A stretch of 64,000 bases of DNA from NCBI RefSeq assembly GCF_007096885.1, contig NZ_VJNO01000027.1, positions 1 to 64,000 of the forward strand, in the 5' to 3' direction. Within the stretch, counting starts at the first letter, position 1. Each line of letters begins with the position of its first letter. This stretch comes from Streptomyces sp. 130. GTDB lineage: Bacteria; Actinomycetota; Actinomycetes; Streptomycetales; Streptomycetaceae. A program made the translations under genes and the position numbers. The notes under the pieces were generated by a model, which had not been told where the DNA came from, searched no databases, and saw only the letters and a program-made list of their open reading frames with translations. Shown here one piece after another: positions 24,661 through 32,834 of this stretch.

Positions 24661-26880
24661 ATGTCGTGGACACGAAGACTTTTGGCGGTCCTGGCGGTGC
24701 TCGCCGCCGCACTGCTCGCGGCCCCCGCCGCCCAGGCGCACGAGGAACGGCCGGTCGCCCTCCCCGACGGCACCGGCAGCGTCCCCGTGCACCGGACGGG
24801 CGAGCCCGACCTCCTGGTCTGCAAGACCGACCGGGCCGACTTCGAGCGCCGCGTCTCCGGCTTCCCCGATGCCCTGAAGGCGCGCAACCTCACGCTCTTC
24901 GAGCGGTGCCGCACCTCCGGCTACCGCCACCTCCAGCAGGCGGTCGACGCCGTCGACGGGCCCGGGAAGACCATCGCGATCCTGCCCGGCCTGTACGAGG
25001 AGGAGCCCTCGCTGCCCGCGCCGAAGGGGGAGTGCGCCCGCCTCGAGGCCCCCGACTCCAAGCTGGGCTACCAGATCCTCAGCTACGAGCAGCAGGTCAG
25101 GTGCCCGCACAACCAGAACCTGGTGGCGATCCTCGGCAAGAAGGACCTCCAGATCGAGGGCACCGGCGCGGCCCGCACGGACGTCGTCATCGACGCCAAG
25201 TACCGCAAGCTCAACGCGATCCGCTCGGACAAGTCCGACGGGATCTACTTCAAGAACTTCACCGCCCAGCGCACCACCTTCAACTCGCTCTACGTCCTCG
25301 CCCAGGACGGCTTCGTCATCGACGACGTGCTGACCCGCTGGAACGACGAGTACGGCTTCCTGACCTTCGCCAGCGACCACGGCCTGTACAAGAACTGCGA
25401 GTCCTACGGCAACGGCGACTCCGGCATTTACCCCGGCAGCGCGTCCGACATCAACGACGGCTACGGCTACGACGTACCGCGCTACTCGATCGAGATCACC
25501 GGCTGCCGCAGTCACCACAGCATGGTCGGCTACTCCGGCACCGCCGGAGACTCCGTCTACGTCCACGACAACGAGTTCGACCACAACATGGGCGGCGCCT
25601 CGATGGACAGCGCCTTCCCCGGCCACCCCGGACTCCCGCAGAACCACGCCCGCTTCGAACGCAACCTGATCCACGACAACAACGCCGACTACTACCGTTA
25701 CGTCGCCGACGGCACCTGCGCCAAGCCGCCCGCCGAGCGGGGTTACGAGGACGGCGTCGTCTGCCCGCAGATCTCGATGCCCCCGGGCACCGGCATCATC
25801 ACCGCCGGCGGCAACTGGAACCGCTACGAGGACAACTGGATCTACGGGCAGGACCGCGCGGCCTTCTTCCTGAGCGCCGTCCCCGCCTTCATCCGCGGCG
25901 AGAACGCCCTCGGCAAGCAGACCGACACCTCGCACCACAACCGGTACGCCGGCAACCACCTCGGCAAGGACCGGAACGGCACCTCCCGCCCCAACGGCAC
26001 CGACGTCTGGTGGGACGGCCAGGGCGACGGCAACTGCTGGCAGTCCGACACCGGTGCCTCCACCCCGCGCGCCCTGCCCAGCTGCGGTGAGAGGCGGGGC
26101 GACGTCTCCGGCTCCACCGACCGGCTCTTCGGCGAACCCGTCAAGCTCGCCCAGCTGCTGGTCTGCGCCGACTACGACGTACGGGCCCGCCGGCTCCCGG
26201 CCGGCTGCGACTGGTACGGGGCGCGCGGCATCGAGCGCATCGAGGTGCAGGCCGCCCTGGGCATCGCCGTGGTCCTCGTCCTCGTCGGCGGGGTGCTCTG
26301 GTGGCGGCGGCTGCGGGGGAGCCGGCTCGCCGCGGGCGCGTCCGTCCTCGGCGTCATCGGCCTCGGCCTCGACGTGGCCGGCTCGACCATGGGCCTCGCC
26401 GCCACCTACGTCCCCGCCCTCGCACTGCTGCTGACCGGGCTCTGGTGGACCGGCATCGGCCTGGCGCTGCGCCCGGCGCGCCCGGTGTTCGGCTGGGTGA
26501 CGGTGGTCCTGGGCGCGCTGACGCTGCTCGACGCGCTGGACAAGGGCGTGTTCATGATCCCGTGGATTCCGCTCAGCCCGGCCTGGGCACGGGGGCTGCT
26601 CGGCCTGGTCTGGGTCGTCTGGGCCGTCGTGGCCGCCGCCCGGCACGGGGAGCGGGGCGCGGAGGGCGCCGCAGGCGCCGGAGGGGACGGGGACGGGGGC
26701 TCGGAGGGCGCCGGCGCACCGAAACCCGCGACCACCGCCGCCCCCGCCGCTTCCGCGGCCCCGCACCCCGGCGCCCCCGCCGCCCCGCACACCGGCGCGC
26801 CCGCCGCCCCGCACACCGCCGCGCCCGCCGCCCCGCACCCCGCCGCCCCCGCCCCGGAACCGGAAGGCGACCCCTCATGA
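24661..26880 (+). CDS. Secreted NosD-like beta-helix protein with C-terminal membrane domain
   Basis: Protein of 739 residues. A Sec signal (MSWTRRLLAVLAVLAAALLAAPAAQA) precedes an extracellular right-handed parallel beta-helix (about residues 80-480) with pectate-lyase/NosD-like coils such as SDGIYFKNFTAQRTTFNSLYV, GFLTFASDHGLYKNCESYGNGDSGIYPGSA and HHSMVGYSGTAGDSVYVHDNEFDHNMGGASMDS. Several His/Asp-rich turns could bind metal or sugar. Residues about 540-665 hold four or five hydrophobic helices. The last 70 residues are a low-complexity Ala/Pro/His tail. ATG 24661 has no RBS; TTCAAA, 16 bp, TACTCT just upstream suggests a leaderless mRNA. The next gene overlaps its stop, giving a three-gene operon. 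The substrate is unknown. Confidence 0.75.
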   Translation: MSWTRRLLAVLAVLAAALLAAPAAQAHEERPVALPDGTGSVPVHRTGEPDLLVCKTDRADFERRVSGFPDALKARNLTLFERCRTSGYRHLQQAVDAVDGPGKTIAILPGLYEEEPSLPAPKGECARLEAPDSKLGYQILSYEQQVRCPHNQNLVAILGKKDLQIEGTGAARTDVVIDAKYRKLNAIRSDKSDGIYFKNFTAQRTTFNSLYVLAQDGFVIDDVLTRWNDEYGFLTFASDHGLYKNCESYGNGDSGIYPGSASDINDGYGYDVPRYSIEITGCRSHHSMVGYSGTAGDSVYVHDNEFDHNMGGASMDSAFPGHPGLPQNHARFERNLIHDNNADYYRYVADGTCAKPPAERGYEDGVVCPQISMPPGTGIITAGGNWNRYEDNWIYGQDRAAFFLSAVPAFIRGENALGKQTDTSHHNRYAGNHLGKDRNGTSRPNGTDVWWDGQGDGNCWQSDTGASTPRALPSCGERRGDVSGSTDRLFGEPVKLAQLLVCADYDVRARRLPAGCDWYGARGIERIEVQAALGIAVVLVLVGGVLWWRRLRGSRLAAGASVLGVIGLGLDVAGSTMGLAATYVPALALLLTGLWWTGIGLALRPARPVFGWVTVVLGALTLLDALDKGVFMIPWIPLSPAWARGLLGLVWVVWAVVAAARHGERGAEGAAGAGGDGDGGSEGAGAPKPATTAAPAASAAPHPGAPAAPHTGAPAAPHTAAPAAPHPAAPAPEPEGDPS

Positions 26881-26937
26881 CCCGCGCCCGCCCCGGTACC
26901 GGAAGGCGACCCCTCGTGACCCGCGCCCGCCCCGTCG
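26860..26937 (+). repeat. 39-bp tandem duplication of a ribosome site plus start codon
   Basis: Two copies (26860-26898 and 26899-26937) are nearly identical over their first 36 bases. Each contains GGAAGG, then CGACCCCTC, then a start (ATG in copy 1, GTG in copy 2), then ACCCGCGCCCG. The period is 13 codons, so both starts are in frame with the lipoprotein gene. Confidence 0.85.
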
Positions 26938-27716
26938 CCCGCCCCGTCCTCGCCCTGCTCGCCGCCGCCGTCCTCGTCCTCGGCGCGGGCGCGTGCGGAG
27001 GCAGGGCGACCACCCACCACAAGCCCGGCACCAGCCACGCCGAGGACACCGGCAGCAACGGGCGCCTCCTGAAGGCCGACGACGGCGACGGCCACCGGCT
27101 CCGCCAGGTCGACGCCGCCGGCGCCCCCGAGGTGGACCTCGCCGTCCGGCCCGACTCGGAGGACGGCTGGAACGTCCACCTCATCGTGGCCAACTTCCGC
27201 TTCACCCCGGACAGCGTGGGCGGCGGCGCGCTCGCCGGACGCGGCCACGCCCGGCTCTTCCTGGACGGCCACCCGCTCGCCCGGGTCTACGGCGCCTGGT
27301 TCCACCTGCCCGAATCGCTGATCCGGGCAGCCGGGGGCGGCACCCGCCTCACCGCAGGGCTGTACGCCGACGACCACACCGCCTGGGCCGTCGGCTCCGC
27401 CCCGGTCCGGGCCGCCGCCACGCTCGGCGACGCCGCCACGGGCCCCGGCGACGACACCGTCACCGTCGAGATGGCCGTCGAGCGCGGCCAGGTGAGCCCC
27501 GCGCCCGGCCGCACCGAGGTCGACAAGGGCCGCACCGTCCGCCTGCGGGTCCGCAGCGACCGCGACGACGTCCTGCACGTCCACGGCTACGACAAGGAGG
27601 CCAGGCTGCCCGCCGGACGGACCGTCACGGTCTCCTTCACGGCCGACCGCACCGGGCTCTTCGAGGTCGAGACCCATGAGTCGGACCTCCTGCTGACCCA
27701 GCTCGTCGTCCGGTGA
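26877..27716 (+). CDS. Lipoprotein with cupredoxin-like C-terminal domain
   Basis: Exported protein of 279 residues from ATG 26877, or 266 from GTG 26916. A basic N-terminus and hydrophobic core lead to a lipobox-like LVLGAGACGG, so it is probably a membrane-anchored lipoprotein. A His-containing segment (ATTHHKPGTSHAED) follows. Residues about 80-180 form a beta-rich domain (VHLIVANFRFTPDSVGG, GHARLFLDGHPLARVYGAWFHLP). The last 75 residues look like a cupredoxin fold (KGRTVRLRVRSDRDDVLHVHGYDKEARLPAGRTVTVSFTADRTGLFEVETHESDLLLTQLVV). The type 1 copper Cys is missing, though His residues remain. Overlaps with both neighbours (ATGA and GTGA) show translational coupling. Function is unknown; metal handling is an inference. 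Confidence 0.75.
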   Translation: MTRARPGTGRRPLVTRARPVARPVLALLAAAVLVLGAGACGGRATTHHKPGTSHAEDTGSNGRLLKADDGDGHRLRQVDAAGAPEVDLAVRPDSEDGWNVHLIVANFRFTPDSVGGGALAGRGHARLFLDGHPLARVYGAWFHLPESLIRAAGGGTRLTAGLYADDHTAWAVGSAPVRAAATLGDAATGPGDDTVTVEMAVERGQVSPAPGRTEVDKGRTVRLRVRSDRDDVLHVHGYDKEARLPAGRTVTVSFTADRTGLFEVETHESDLLLTQLVVR

Positions 27717-29023
27717 CGGGCGCCGCCGCCCCCGGTGCCGTGCGGGTCCTCGCCCACGGCATCGGGGCCCAGCACGACCTGCCCCTCTCGCCCTTCTACG
27801 CCTTCGCCGGGGCCTTCGCCGCGCTCTTCGTCTCCTTCCTGGCGCTCGGCCTGCTCTGGTCCGACTCGCGGTTCACGGGCGAGCGCGCGGGCCGCCCGCT
27901 CCCGGCCGCCGTCCAGCGCCTGGCCGACGCCCGCGCCACCCGGCTCACCGCCCGCGCGCTCGGCCTGGCCGCCGCGCTCACCGTCGTGCTGTGGCTGTTC
28001 CTCGGCCCCGCCGACCCGGACCGCAACCCGGCACCCGGGGCGGTCTACGTCCTCCTGTGGGTCGGGCTCGTCCCCGCCTCGCTGCTCCTGGGGCCGGTCT
28101 GGCGGTCGCTCAACCCCCTGCGCACCGTGCACCTCGCCGCCTGCCGGGCGCTGGGCCGCGACGCGGAGTCCGGCCGGCCCCTCCCCGTACACCTGGGCAT
28201 GTGGCCCGCCGCGGCCGGGCTCCTCGCCTTCACCTGGCTGGAACTCGTCGCCCCCGACCCCGCCTCGCCCACCGCCCTGCTGGTGTTCCTCGGCGTCCAC
28301 GCGGCCGTCCACCTCGCGGGCGCGGCGGTGTACGGCGCCCGCTGGTTCGACCGCGCCGACGCCTTCGAGGTCTACTCCGGCCTCCTCGCCCGGCTCTCCC
28401 CGTTCGGCCGCCGCCCCGCCGACGGGCGCCTCGTCGTCCGCTCCCCGTTCAACGGGCTCGACGCCACGCCCCGGCTCCCCGGACTCGTCGCCACCGTCTG
28501 CGTGATGCTCGGCTCCACCGCGTACGACGGCTTCTCCGACGCGCCGCGCTGGATCACCACCGTGCAGACCTCCGCGCTGGGCCGCACCACCACCGCCACC
28601 CTGGGGCTGCTCGGCGCCGTCGCCCTCGTCGCCGCCCTGTACGGGCTCTGCGCCGCCGCCACCCGGCTCGTCTGCGGCACGCTGCCCCACCCGCTCACCG
28701 CGTTCGCCCACTCACTGGTGCCGATCGCCCTCGGCTACCTGATCGCCCACTACTTCACGCTCTTCGCCACCGAGGGCCCCCGCACCCTCGCGCTGGCGTC
28801 CGGCGCCGACCGGCCCGCCCCGCCCGCACCACCCCTGGGGCCGGGCGGCGTCGCCACCCTCCAGGTCGTCGCGATCGTCACCGGGCACGTCCTCGGCGTC
28901 ATCGCCGCGCACGACAGGTCCGTACGGCTCATGCCGCCCCGGCGCGCCGTCATCGGCCAACTCCCGCTGCTCGTCCTGATGATCGCGTACACCGTGGGAG
29001 GGCTCGCCCTGCTCATCGCCTGA
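27713..29023 (+). CDS. Polytopic membrane protein of unknown function
   Basis: Integral membrane protein of 436 residues with about ten hydrophobic helices. It begins near VLAHGIGAQHDLPLSPFYAFAGAFAALFVSFLALGLLW. Related actinobacterial proteins start with the same AHG-x-G-x-x-x-DLP signature, and some are labelled fenitrothion hydrolase in databases; I would not rely on that label. Conserved-looking His residues sit at helix edges (AHGIGAQHD, IAHYFTLF, TGHVLGVIAAHD), which could carry metal or protons. Its GTG start overlaps the stop of the lipoprotein gene (GTGA), so all three proteins of the operon are made together and probably form an envelope complex. Confidence 0.75.
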   Translation: MTGAAAPGAVRVLAHGIGAQHDLPLSPFYAFAGAFAALFVSFLALGLLWSDSRFTGERAGRPLPAAVQRLADARATRLTARALGLAAALTVVLWLFLGPADPDRNPAPGAVYVLLWVGLVPASLLLGPVWRSLNPLRTVHLAACRALGRDAESGRPLPVHLGMWPAAAGLLAFTWLELVAPDPASPTALLVFLGVHAAVHLAGAAVYGARWFDRADAFEVYSGLLARLSPFGRRPADGRLVVRSPFNGLDATPRLPGLVATVCVMLGSTAYDGFSDAPRWITTVQTSALGRTTTATLGLLGAVALVAALYGLCAAATRLVCGTLPHPLTAFAHSLVPIALGYLIAHYFTLFATEGPRTLALASGADRPAPPAPPLGPGGVATLQVVAIVTGHVLGVIAAHDRSVRLMPPRRAVIGQLPLLVLMIAYTVGGLALLIA

Positions 29024-29064
29024 GCCCGGGCTCCCGCCACCGCCGCAGGAAGGCCCACGGCATC

Positions 29065-29682
29065 ATGGAAGGCGTGCCCGACACGAACAACCTCCGCCGC
29101 GCCCCGGTGCAGCAGCGCAGTGCCGAACGCCTCGCCCGGATTCTCGACGCCTGCGCCGGACTCCTGGACGAGATGGGCTACGAGCAGCTGTCCACCCGGG
29201 CCGTGGCCCAGCGGGCCGGGGTGCCCATCGGCTCCGTCTACCGCTTCTTCTCCAACAAGCGGTCCCTGGCCGACGCGCTGGCCCGCCGCAACCTCGACAG
29301 CTACGCGGAGCGCGTCACCGCCCGGCTGACCGCCGTGGAAACCGCCGACTGGCGCGGCGCGATCGACGCCGTGCTGGACGAGTACCTGACGATGAAGCGC
29401 ACCGTCCCCGGCTTCGCCCTCGTGGACTTCGGCGCCCCCGCACCCCACGAGGACCCGGCCGACGACGCCAACCAGCGGGTCGCGTCCCGGCTCGCCGGAC
29501 TCCTCGCAGGCCGGCTCGGCCAGGAGACCGACGCGGACCTGCTGCGCGCGATCCTGGTCTGCGTGGAGGCGGCCGACGCCCTGCTCAAACTGGCCTTCCG
29601 CACCGACCCGTCCGGCGACGACGCACTCGTCGCCGAGACCCGCGAGCTCATTCACGCCTACCTCGCCCACCGCCTCGGCTGA
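29065..29682 (+). CDS. TetR-family transcriptional regulator
   Basis: Regulator of 205 residues. The helix-turn-helix reads RILDACAGLLDEMGYEQLSTRAVAQRAGVPIGSVYRFFSNKRSLADALARR. The C-terminal domain resembles the TetR_C group seen with YRTVPGFALVDF-type motifs (here KRTVPGFALVDFGAP). ATG 29065 has AGGAAGG 12 bases upstream; GTG 29074 is an alternative. It lies 41 bp after the membrane-protein gene on the same strand and may be the last gene of that operon. No operator could be matched to it. Confidence 0.85.
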   Translation: MEGVPDTNNLRRAPVQQRSAERLARILDACAGLLDEMGYEQLSTRAVAQRAGVPIGSVYRFFSNKRSLADALARRNLDSYAERVTARLTAVETADWRGAIDAVLDEYLTMKRTVPGFALVDFGAPAPHEDPADDANQRVASRLAGLLAGRLGQETDADLLRAILVCVEAADALLKLAFRTDPSGDDALVAETRELIHAYLAHRLG

Positions 29683-29818
29683 CCTCGCGCCCGGCTGTGA
29701 ACGGGGCCGGGGGATACCCAAATTCGCGCGAGTCATTCCCTCACCGGGCCCGGTGGGCTAATTTCGGGCCACTGCCGCTCCCCACCGCTCCATCACGAAC
29801 CCTCCCGGGCGGAACCAC

Positions 29819-31177
29819 ATGACTCGCGCCATCACCCTGAACAACGTAAGCAAGGCCTACGGACGGTCCCAGCGCGCCGTCGACCAGCTCTCGCTCTCCA
29901 TAGCCCCGGGCGAATTCGTCGTCCTGCTGGGCCCCTCGGGCTGCGGCAAGTCGACCGTGCTCCGCATGATCGCCGGCCTGGAGGACATCACCGAGGGCGA
30001 GATCCTGCTCGACGGCGAACCGGCCAACCACCTCACCCCGCGCGAACGCGGCATGTCGATGGTCTTCCAGAACTTCGCGCTCTACCCGACCATGACCAAC
30101 CGGGCCAACATCGGCTTCCCGCTGAAGCTGGAGAACCCGCGCGCGGACCACAACGAGCGCATCGAGAACACGGCCAGGATGCTCGGCATCGAACGCGTCC
30201 TGGACCGGCTCCCCGGCCAGCTCTCCGGCGGCGAGCGCCAGCGGGTCGCCATGGGGCGGGCCATCTCGCGCCAGCCCTCCGCCTTCCTCATGGACGAGCC
30301 GCTGTCCAACCTCGACGCCAAGCTCCGCAACCATCTGCGCGCCGAGATAGCCCAGCTCACCAAGGAACTCGGCGTCACCACCGTCTACGTGACCCACGAC
30401 CAGGCCGAGGCCATGTCCCTGGGCCACCGGGTCGCCGTCATGCGCGGCGGGGTCCTCCAACAGGTCAGCCCGCCGCGCGAGGTGTACGCCCTGCCGGAGA
30501 ACGTGTTCGTCGCCGCGTTCATCGGGACGCCCCGGATCAACCTCCTCCAGGCCGTGGTGCACGCGCCCCTGGAGGGCCGGATGTCCATCGACCTGGGCCG
30601 CCAGCGGCTCCCGCTGTCCGAACCGCTCAGCCACGACCACCAGCTCCTGCGCATCCAGCAGGGCCGCCCGATCATCGTCGGCCTCCGCTCGGAGGCGGTC
30701 CGGATCGCCCCGCCCAGCCACGCCCGCCCGGGCGAGGTCGCGCTCAGCGGCATCGTGGAGCACGTGGAGTACCAGGGCCACGAGGCGCTGGTCCACCTCA
30801 ACACCGGTTCCCGCCCCGCCGTGGTCCCCGAGCTGGAGTCGGCCCGCACCGACCGGGGCCCGGTGCGCAGGCGCCGGGGCGGCCAGGGCGGTACGGGGAT
30901 GCTGGGGCGGATCAAGGAGCGCGCCACCTCCTACGTCGGAGGGTCCGTCGCCGTCATGGAAGCGCCGGAGACCGACGACCTGCCGCCGGGCACGCACAGC
31001 CCGGACCGCCCCGCCGTCACCGCCAGCGACCTCGTCGTGCGGACCGGGCCCGACATGATGCTGCGCACCGGCGGCCAGGTGCCCCTCCTGGTCGACCTCG
31101 CGCACCTGTACGTCTTCGACCACCAGGGCCGCCGCATCTGCCCGCTGCCGAAGGACGTCCCCGGTCTGGACATGTAG
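29819..31177 (+). CDS. MsiK/UgpC-like sugar ABC transporter ATPase
   Basis: Cytosolic ATPase of 452 residues in the MalK/MsiK/UgpC subfamily that powers carbohydrate ABC importers. Walker A GPSGCGKST (38-46), Q-loop VFQNFALYPTM, signature LSGGERQRV (from Leu135), Walker B AFLMDEP and switch His VTHDQAEAMSLG are intact. The C-terminal TOBE region is longer than in MsiK (about 378 residues). It carries a charged insert (VRRRRGGQGGTGMLGRIK...DDLPPGTHSPDRP) at about residues 340-400. No permease or binding-protein gene is nearby, so it probably serves permeases encoded elsewhere, as MsiK does. A 17-bp-stem terminator follows. Confidence 0.88.
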   Translation: MTRAITLNNVSKAYGRSQRAVDQLSLSIAPGEFVVLLGPSGCGKSTVLRMIAGLEDITEGEILLDGEPANHLTPRERGMSMVFQNFALYPTMTNRANIGFPLKLENPRADHNERIENTARMLGIERVLDRLPGQLSGGERQRVAMGRAISRQPSAFLMDEPLSNLDAKLRNHLRAEIAQLTKELGVTTVYVTHDQAEAMSLGHRVAVMRGGVLQQVSPPREVYALPENVFVAAFIGTPRINLLQAVVHAPLEGRMSIDLGRQRLPLSEPLSHDHQLLRIQQGRPIIVGLRSEAVRIAPPSHARPGEVALSGIVEHVEYQGHEALVHLNTGSRPAVVPELESARTDRGPVRRRRGGQGGTGMLGRIKERATSYVGGSVAVMEAPETDDLPPGTHSPDRPAVTASDLVVRTGPDMMLRTGGQVPLLVDLAHLYVFDHQGRRICPLPKDVPGLDM

Positions 31178-31182
31178 TCCCG

Positions 31183-31227
31183 GCCGGCCCCGTCCGCCGG
31201 ACGCCGACCGCGGCGGGCGGGGCCGGC
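31183..31227 (+). terminator. Hairpin terminator after MsiK-like gene
   Basis: A 17-bp stem with one G-U pair (left arm 31183-31199, right arm 31211-31227) and an 11-base loop, six bases past the stop codon. Confidence 0.85.
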
Positions 31228-31264
31228 ACGTGACGGGGGTCTCCGGAGGGTCTCTGGCGCCTGA

Positions 31265-31283
31265 AAACTAACAGCGCTAGTTT
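31265..31283. promoter_or_regulatory. Operator copy 2 of the AAACTARCAGYGYTAGTTT regulon
   Basis: AAACTAACAGCGCTAGTTT is the most symmetrical of the three copies, with perfect 6-bp arms AAACTA/TAGTTT. It lies 46 bp before the aldehyde dehydrogenase start. The candidate binder is the TetR at 33911-34570, which sits two genes downstream. Confidence 0.8.
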
Positions 31284-31329
31284 GGGCTCCGGACGATCCC
31301 GTCCGTCACCGTGCCCGGGAGGAAGAGCG

Positions 31330-32724
31330 ATGAAGGCCCACGACGGTATGTACATCGGCGGCGCCTGGCGGCCCGCCGCGGGAACGGACACGATCGCGGT
31401 CGTGAACCCGGCGGACGAACAGGTCATCGGCCACGTCCCGGCCGGCACCGCCGAGGACGTCGACGCGGCGGTGCGCGCCGCCCGCGCCGCCTTCCCCGGC
31501 TGGGCCGCCACCCCGCCCGCCGAGCGCGCCGCCCGCATCGCCGCCCTCCGCGACGTGCTGGGCGTCCGCGCGGAGGAGATCGCCGAGACGGTCACCGCGG
31601 AGCTGGGCGCCCCGCCCGCGCTGGCCGTCTCCGTGCACGCCGGCCTCCCGCTCCTGGTCGCCGGGACGTACGCCGAGCTCGCCGCCACGTACGCCTTCGA
31701 GGAGCGGCACGGCAACTCGACGGTGTACCTGGAGCCCGTGGGCGTCGTCGGCGCGATCACCCCCTGGAACTACCCGCTGCACCAGATCGTCGCCAAGGTG
31801 GCCCCCGCGCTGGCCGCCGGCTGCACGGTCGTCCTCAAGCCCGCCGAGGACACCCCGCTCACCGCCCAGCTCTTCGCCGAGGCGGTCGCCGAGGCCGGGC
31901 TGCCCGCGGGCGTGTTCAACCTGGTCACCGGGCTCGGCCCGGTCGCCGGACAGGCCCTCGCCGCGCACGAGGACGTCGACCTCGTCTCCTTCACCGGGTC
32001 CACCGCGGTCGGCCGGCTGATCGGCGCCACGGCCGGCGGCGCGGTCAAGCGCGTCGCGCTCGAACTGGGCGGCAAGTCCGCCAACGTGATCCTGCCCGGC
32101 GCGGACCTCGCCAGGGCGGTCAACGTCGGCGTCGCCAACGTGATGTCCAACTCCGGCCAGACGTGCAGCGCCTGGACCCGGATGCTGGTCGACGCGGAGC
32201 GGTACGAGGAGGCCGTGGCGCTCGCCGCGGCGGCCGTCGCCAAATACGTGCCCGGGGACCGGGTCGGCCCGCTCGTCAACGCCAAGCAGCAGGCCCGGGT
32301 GCGCGGTTACATCGAGAAGGGCGTCGAGGAGGGCGCCCGTCTCGTCGCCGGCGGCCCCGAGGCCCCGCTGCCCACCGGCTACTACGTCAGCCCCACGGTG
32401 TTCGCCGACGTCACGCCGGAGATGACGATCGCCCAGGAGGAGATCTTCGGCCCCGTCGTATCGATCCTGAAGTACGAGGACGAGGACGACGCGCTCCGCA
32501 TCGCCAACGGCACCGTCTACGGGCTGGCCGGCGCCGTGTGGGCCGCCGACGACGAGACGGCCGTGGCCTTCGCCCGCCGGATGGAGACCGGCCAGGTCGA
32601 CATCAACGGCGGCCGCTTCAACCCCCTCGCGCCGTTCGGCGGCTACAAGCAGTCCGGCGTCGGCCGCGAACTCGGCGCGCACGGCCTGTCCGAGTACCTC
32701 CAGACCAAGTCCCTCCAGTTCTAG
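31330..32724 (+). CDS. NAD(P)-dependent aldehyde dehydrogenase
   Basis: Cytosolic enzyme of 464 residues that oxidises an aldehyde to the acid. Family motifs are present: GVVGAITPWNYPLHQIVAKVAPALAAGCTVVLKPAE, FTGSTAVGR, catalytic Glu in LELGGKSANVIL, and nucleophile Cys in NSGQTCSAWTR. EEIFGPVVSILKY and FGGYKQSGVGRELG follow. ATG 31330 has GGGAGGAAG upstream. It is followed on the same strand by a zinc alcohol dehydrogenase 110 bp on, so an alcohol to aldehyde to acid sequence is likely, though the true substrate is unknown. Control is probably by the nearby TetR through the operator 46 bp upstream. Confidence 0.9.
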   Translation: MKAHDGMYIGGAWRPAAGTDTIAVVNPADEQVIGHVPAGTAEDVDAAVRAARAAFPGWAATPPAERAARIAALRDVLGVRAEEIAETVTAELGAPPALAVSVHAGLPLLVAGTYAELAATYAFEERHGNSTVYLEPVGVVGAITPWNYPLHQIVAKVAPALAAGCTVVLKPAEDTPLTAQLFAEAVAEAGLPAGVFNLVTGLGPVAGQALAAHEDVDLVSFTGSTAVGRLIGATAGGAVKRVALELGGKSANVILPGADLARAVNVGVANVMSNSGQTCSAWTRMLVDAERYEEAVALAAAAVAKYVPGDRVGPLVNAKQQARVRGYIEKGVEEGARLVAGGPEAPLPTGYYVSPTVFADVTPEMTIAQEEIFGPVVSILKYEDEDDALRIANGTVYGLAGAVWAADDETAVAFARRMETGQVDINGGRFNPLAPFGGYKQSGVGRELGAHGLSEYLQTKSLQF

Positions 32725-32734
32725 GGGGACTTGC

Positions 32735-32776
32735 CGGTCAGGGCCGGGCCCGCGACGCCTGGCACGGCCCTGACCG
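32735..32776 (+). promoter_or_regulatory. Intercistronic stem-loop between aldehyde and alcohol dehydrogenase genes
   Basis: CGGTCAGGGCC pairs perfectly with GGCCCTGACCG (11 bp), with a 20-base loop. It could be a partial terminator or an mRNA-stabilising element setting the ratio of the two enzymes. CCCGCGACGCCTGGCACG (32749-32766), spanning the loop and the first base of the 3' arm, recurs exactly in the MITE-like element at 57654-57671. Confidence 0.6.
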
Positions 32777-32834
32777 ACAGGACACCCTCCGCCCCGTAAC
32801 GCCCGCCCATCAGCGATCAGCGAGGAGCAAGTCC

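Noticed and set aside
27713..29023. Naming the ten-helix protein fenitrothion hydrolase
   Set aside because: The label exists for similar sequences, but nothing visible indicates organophosphate hydrolysis; it was left unnamed.
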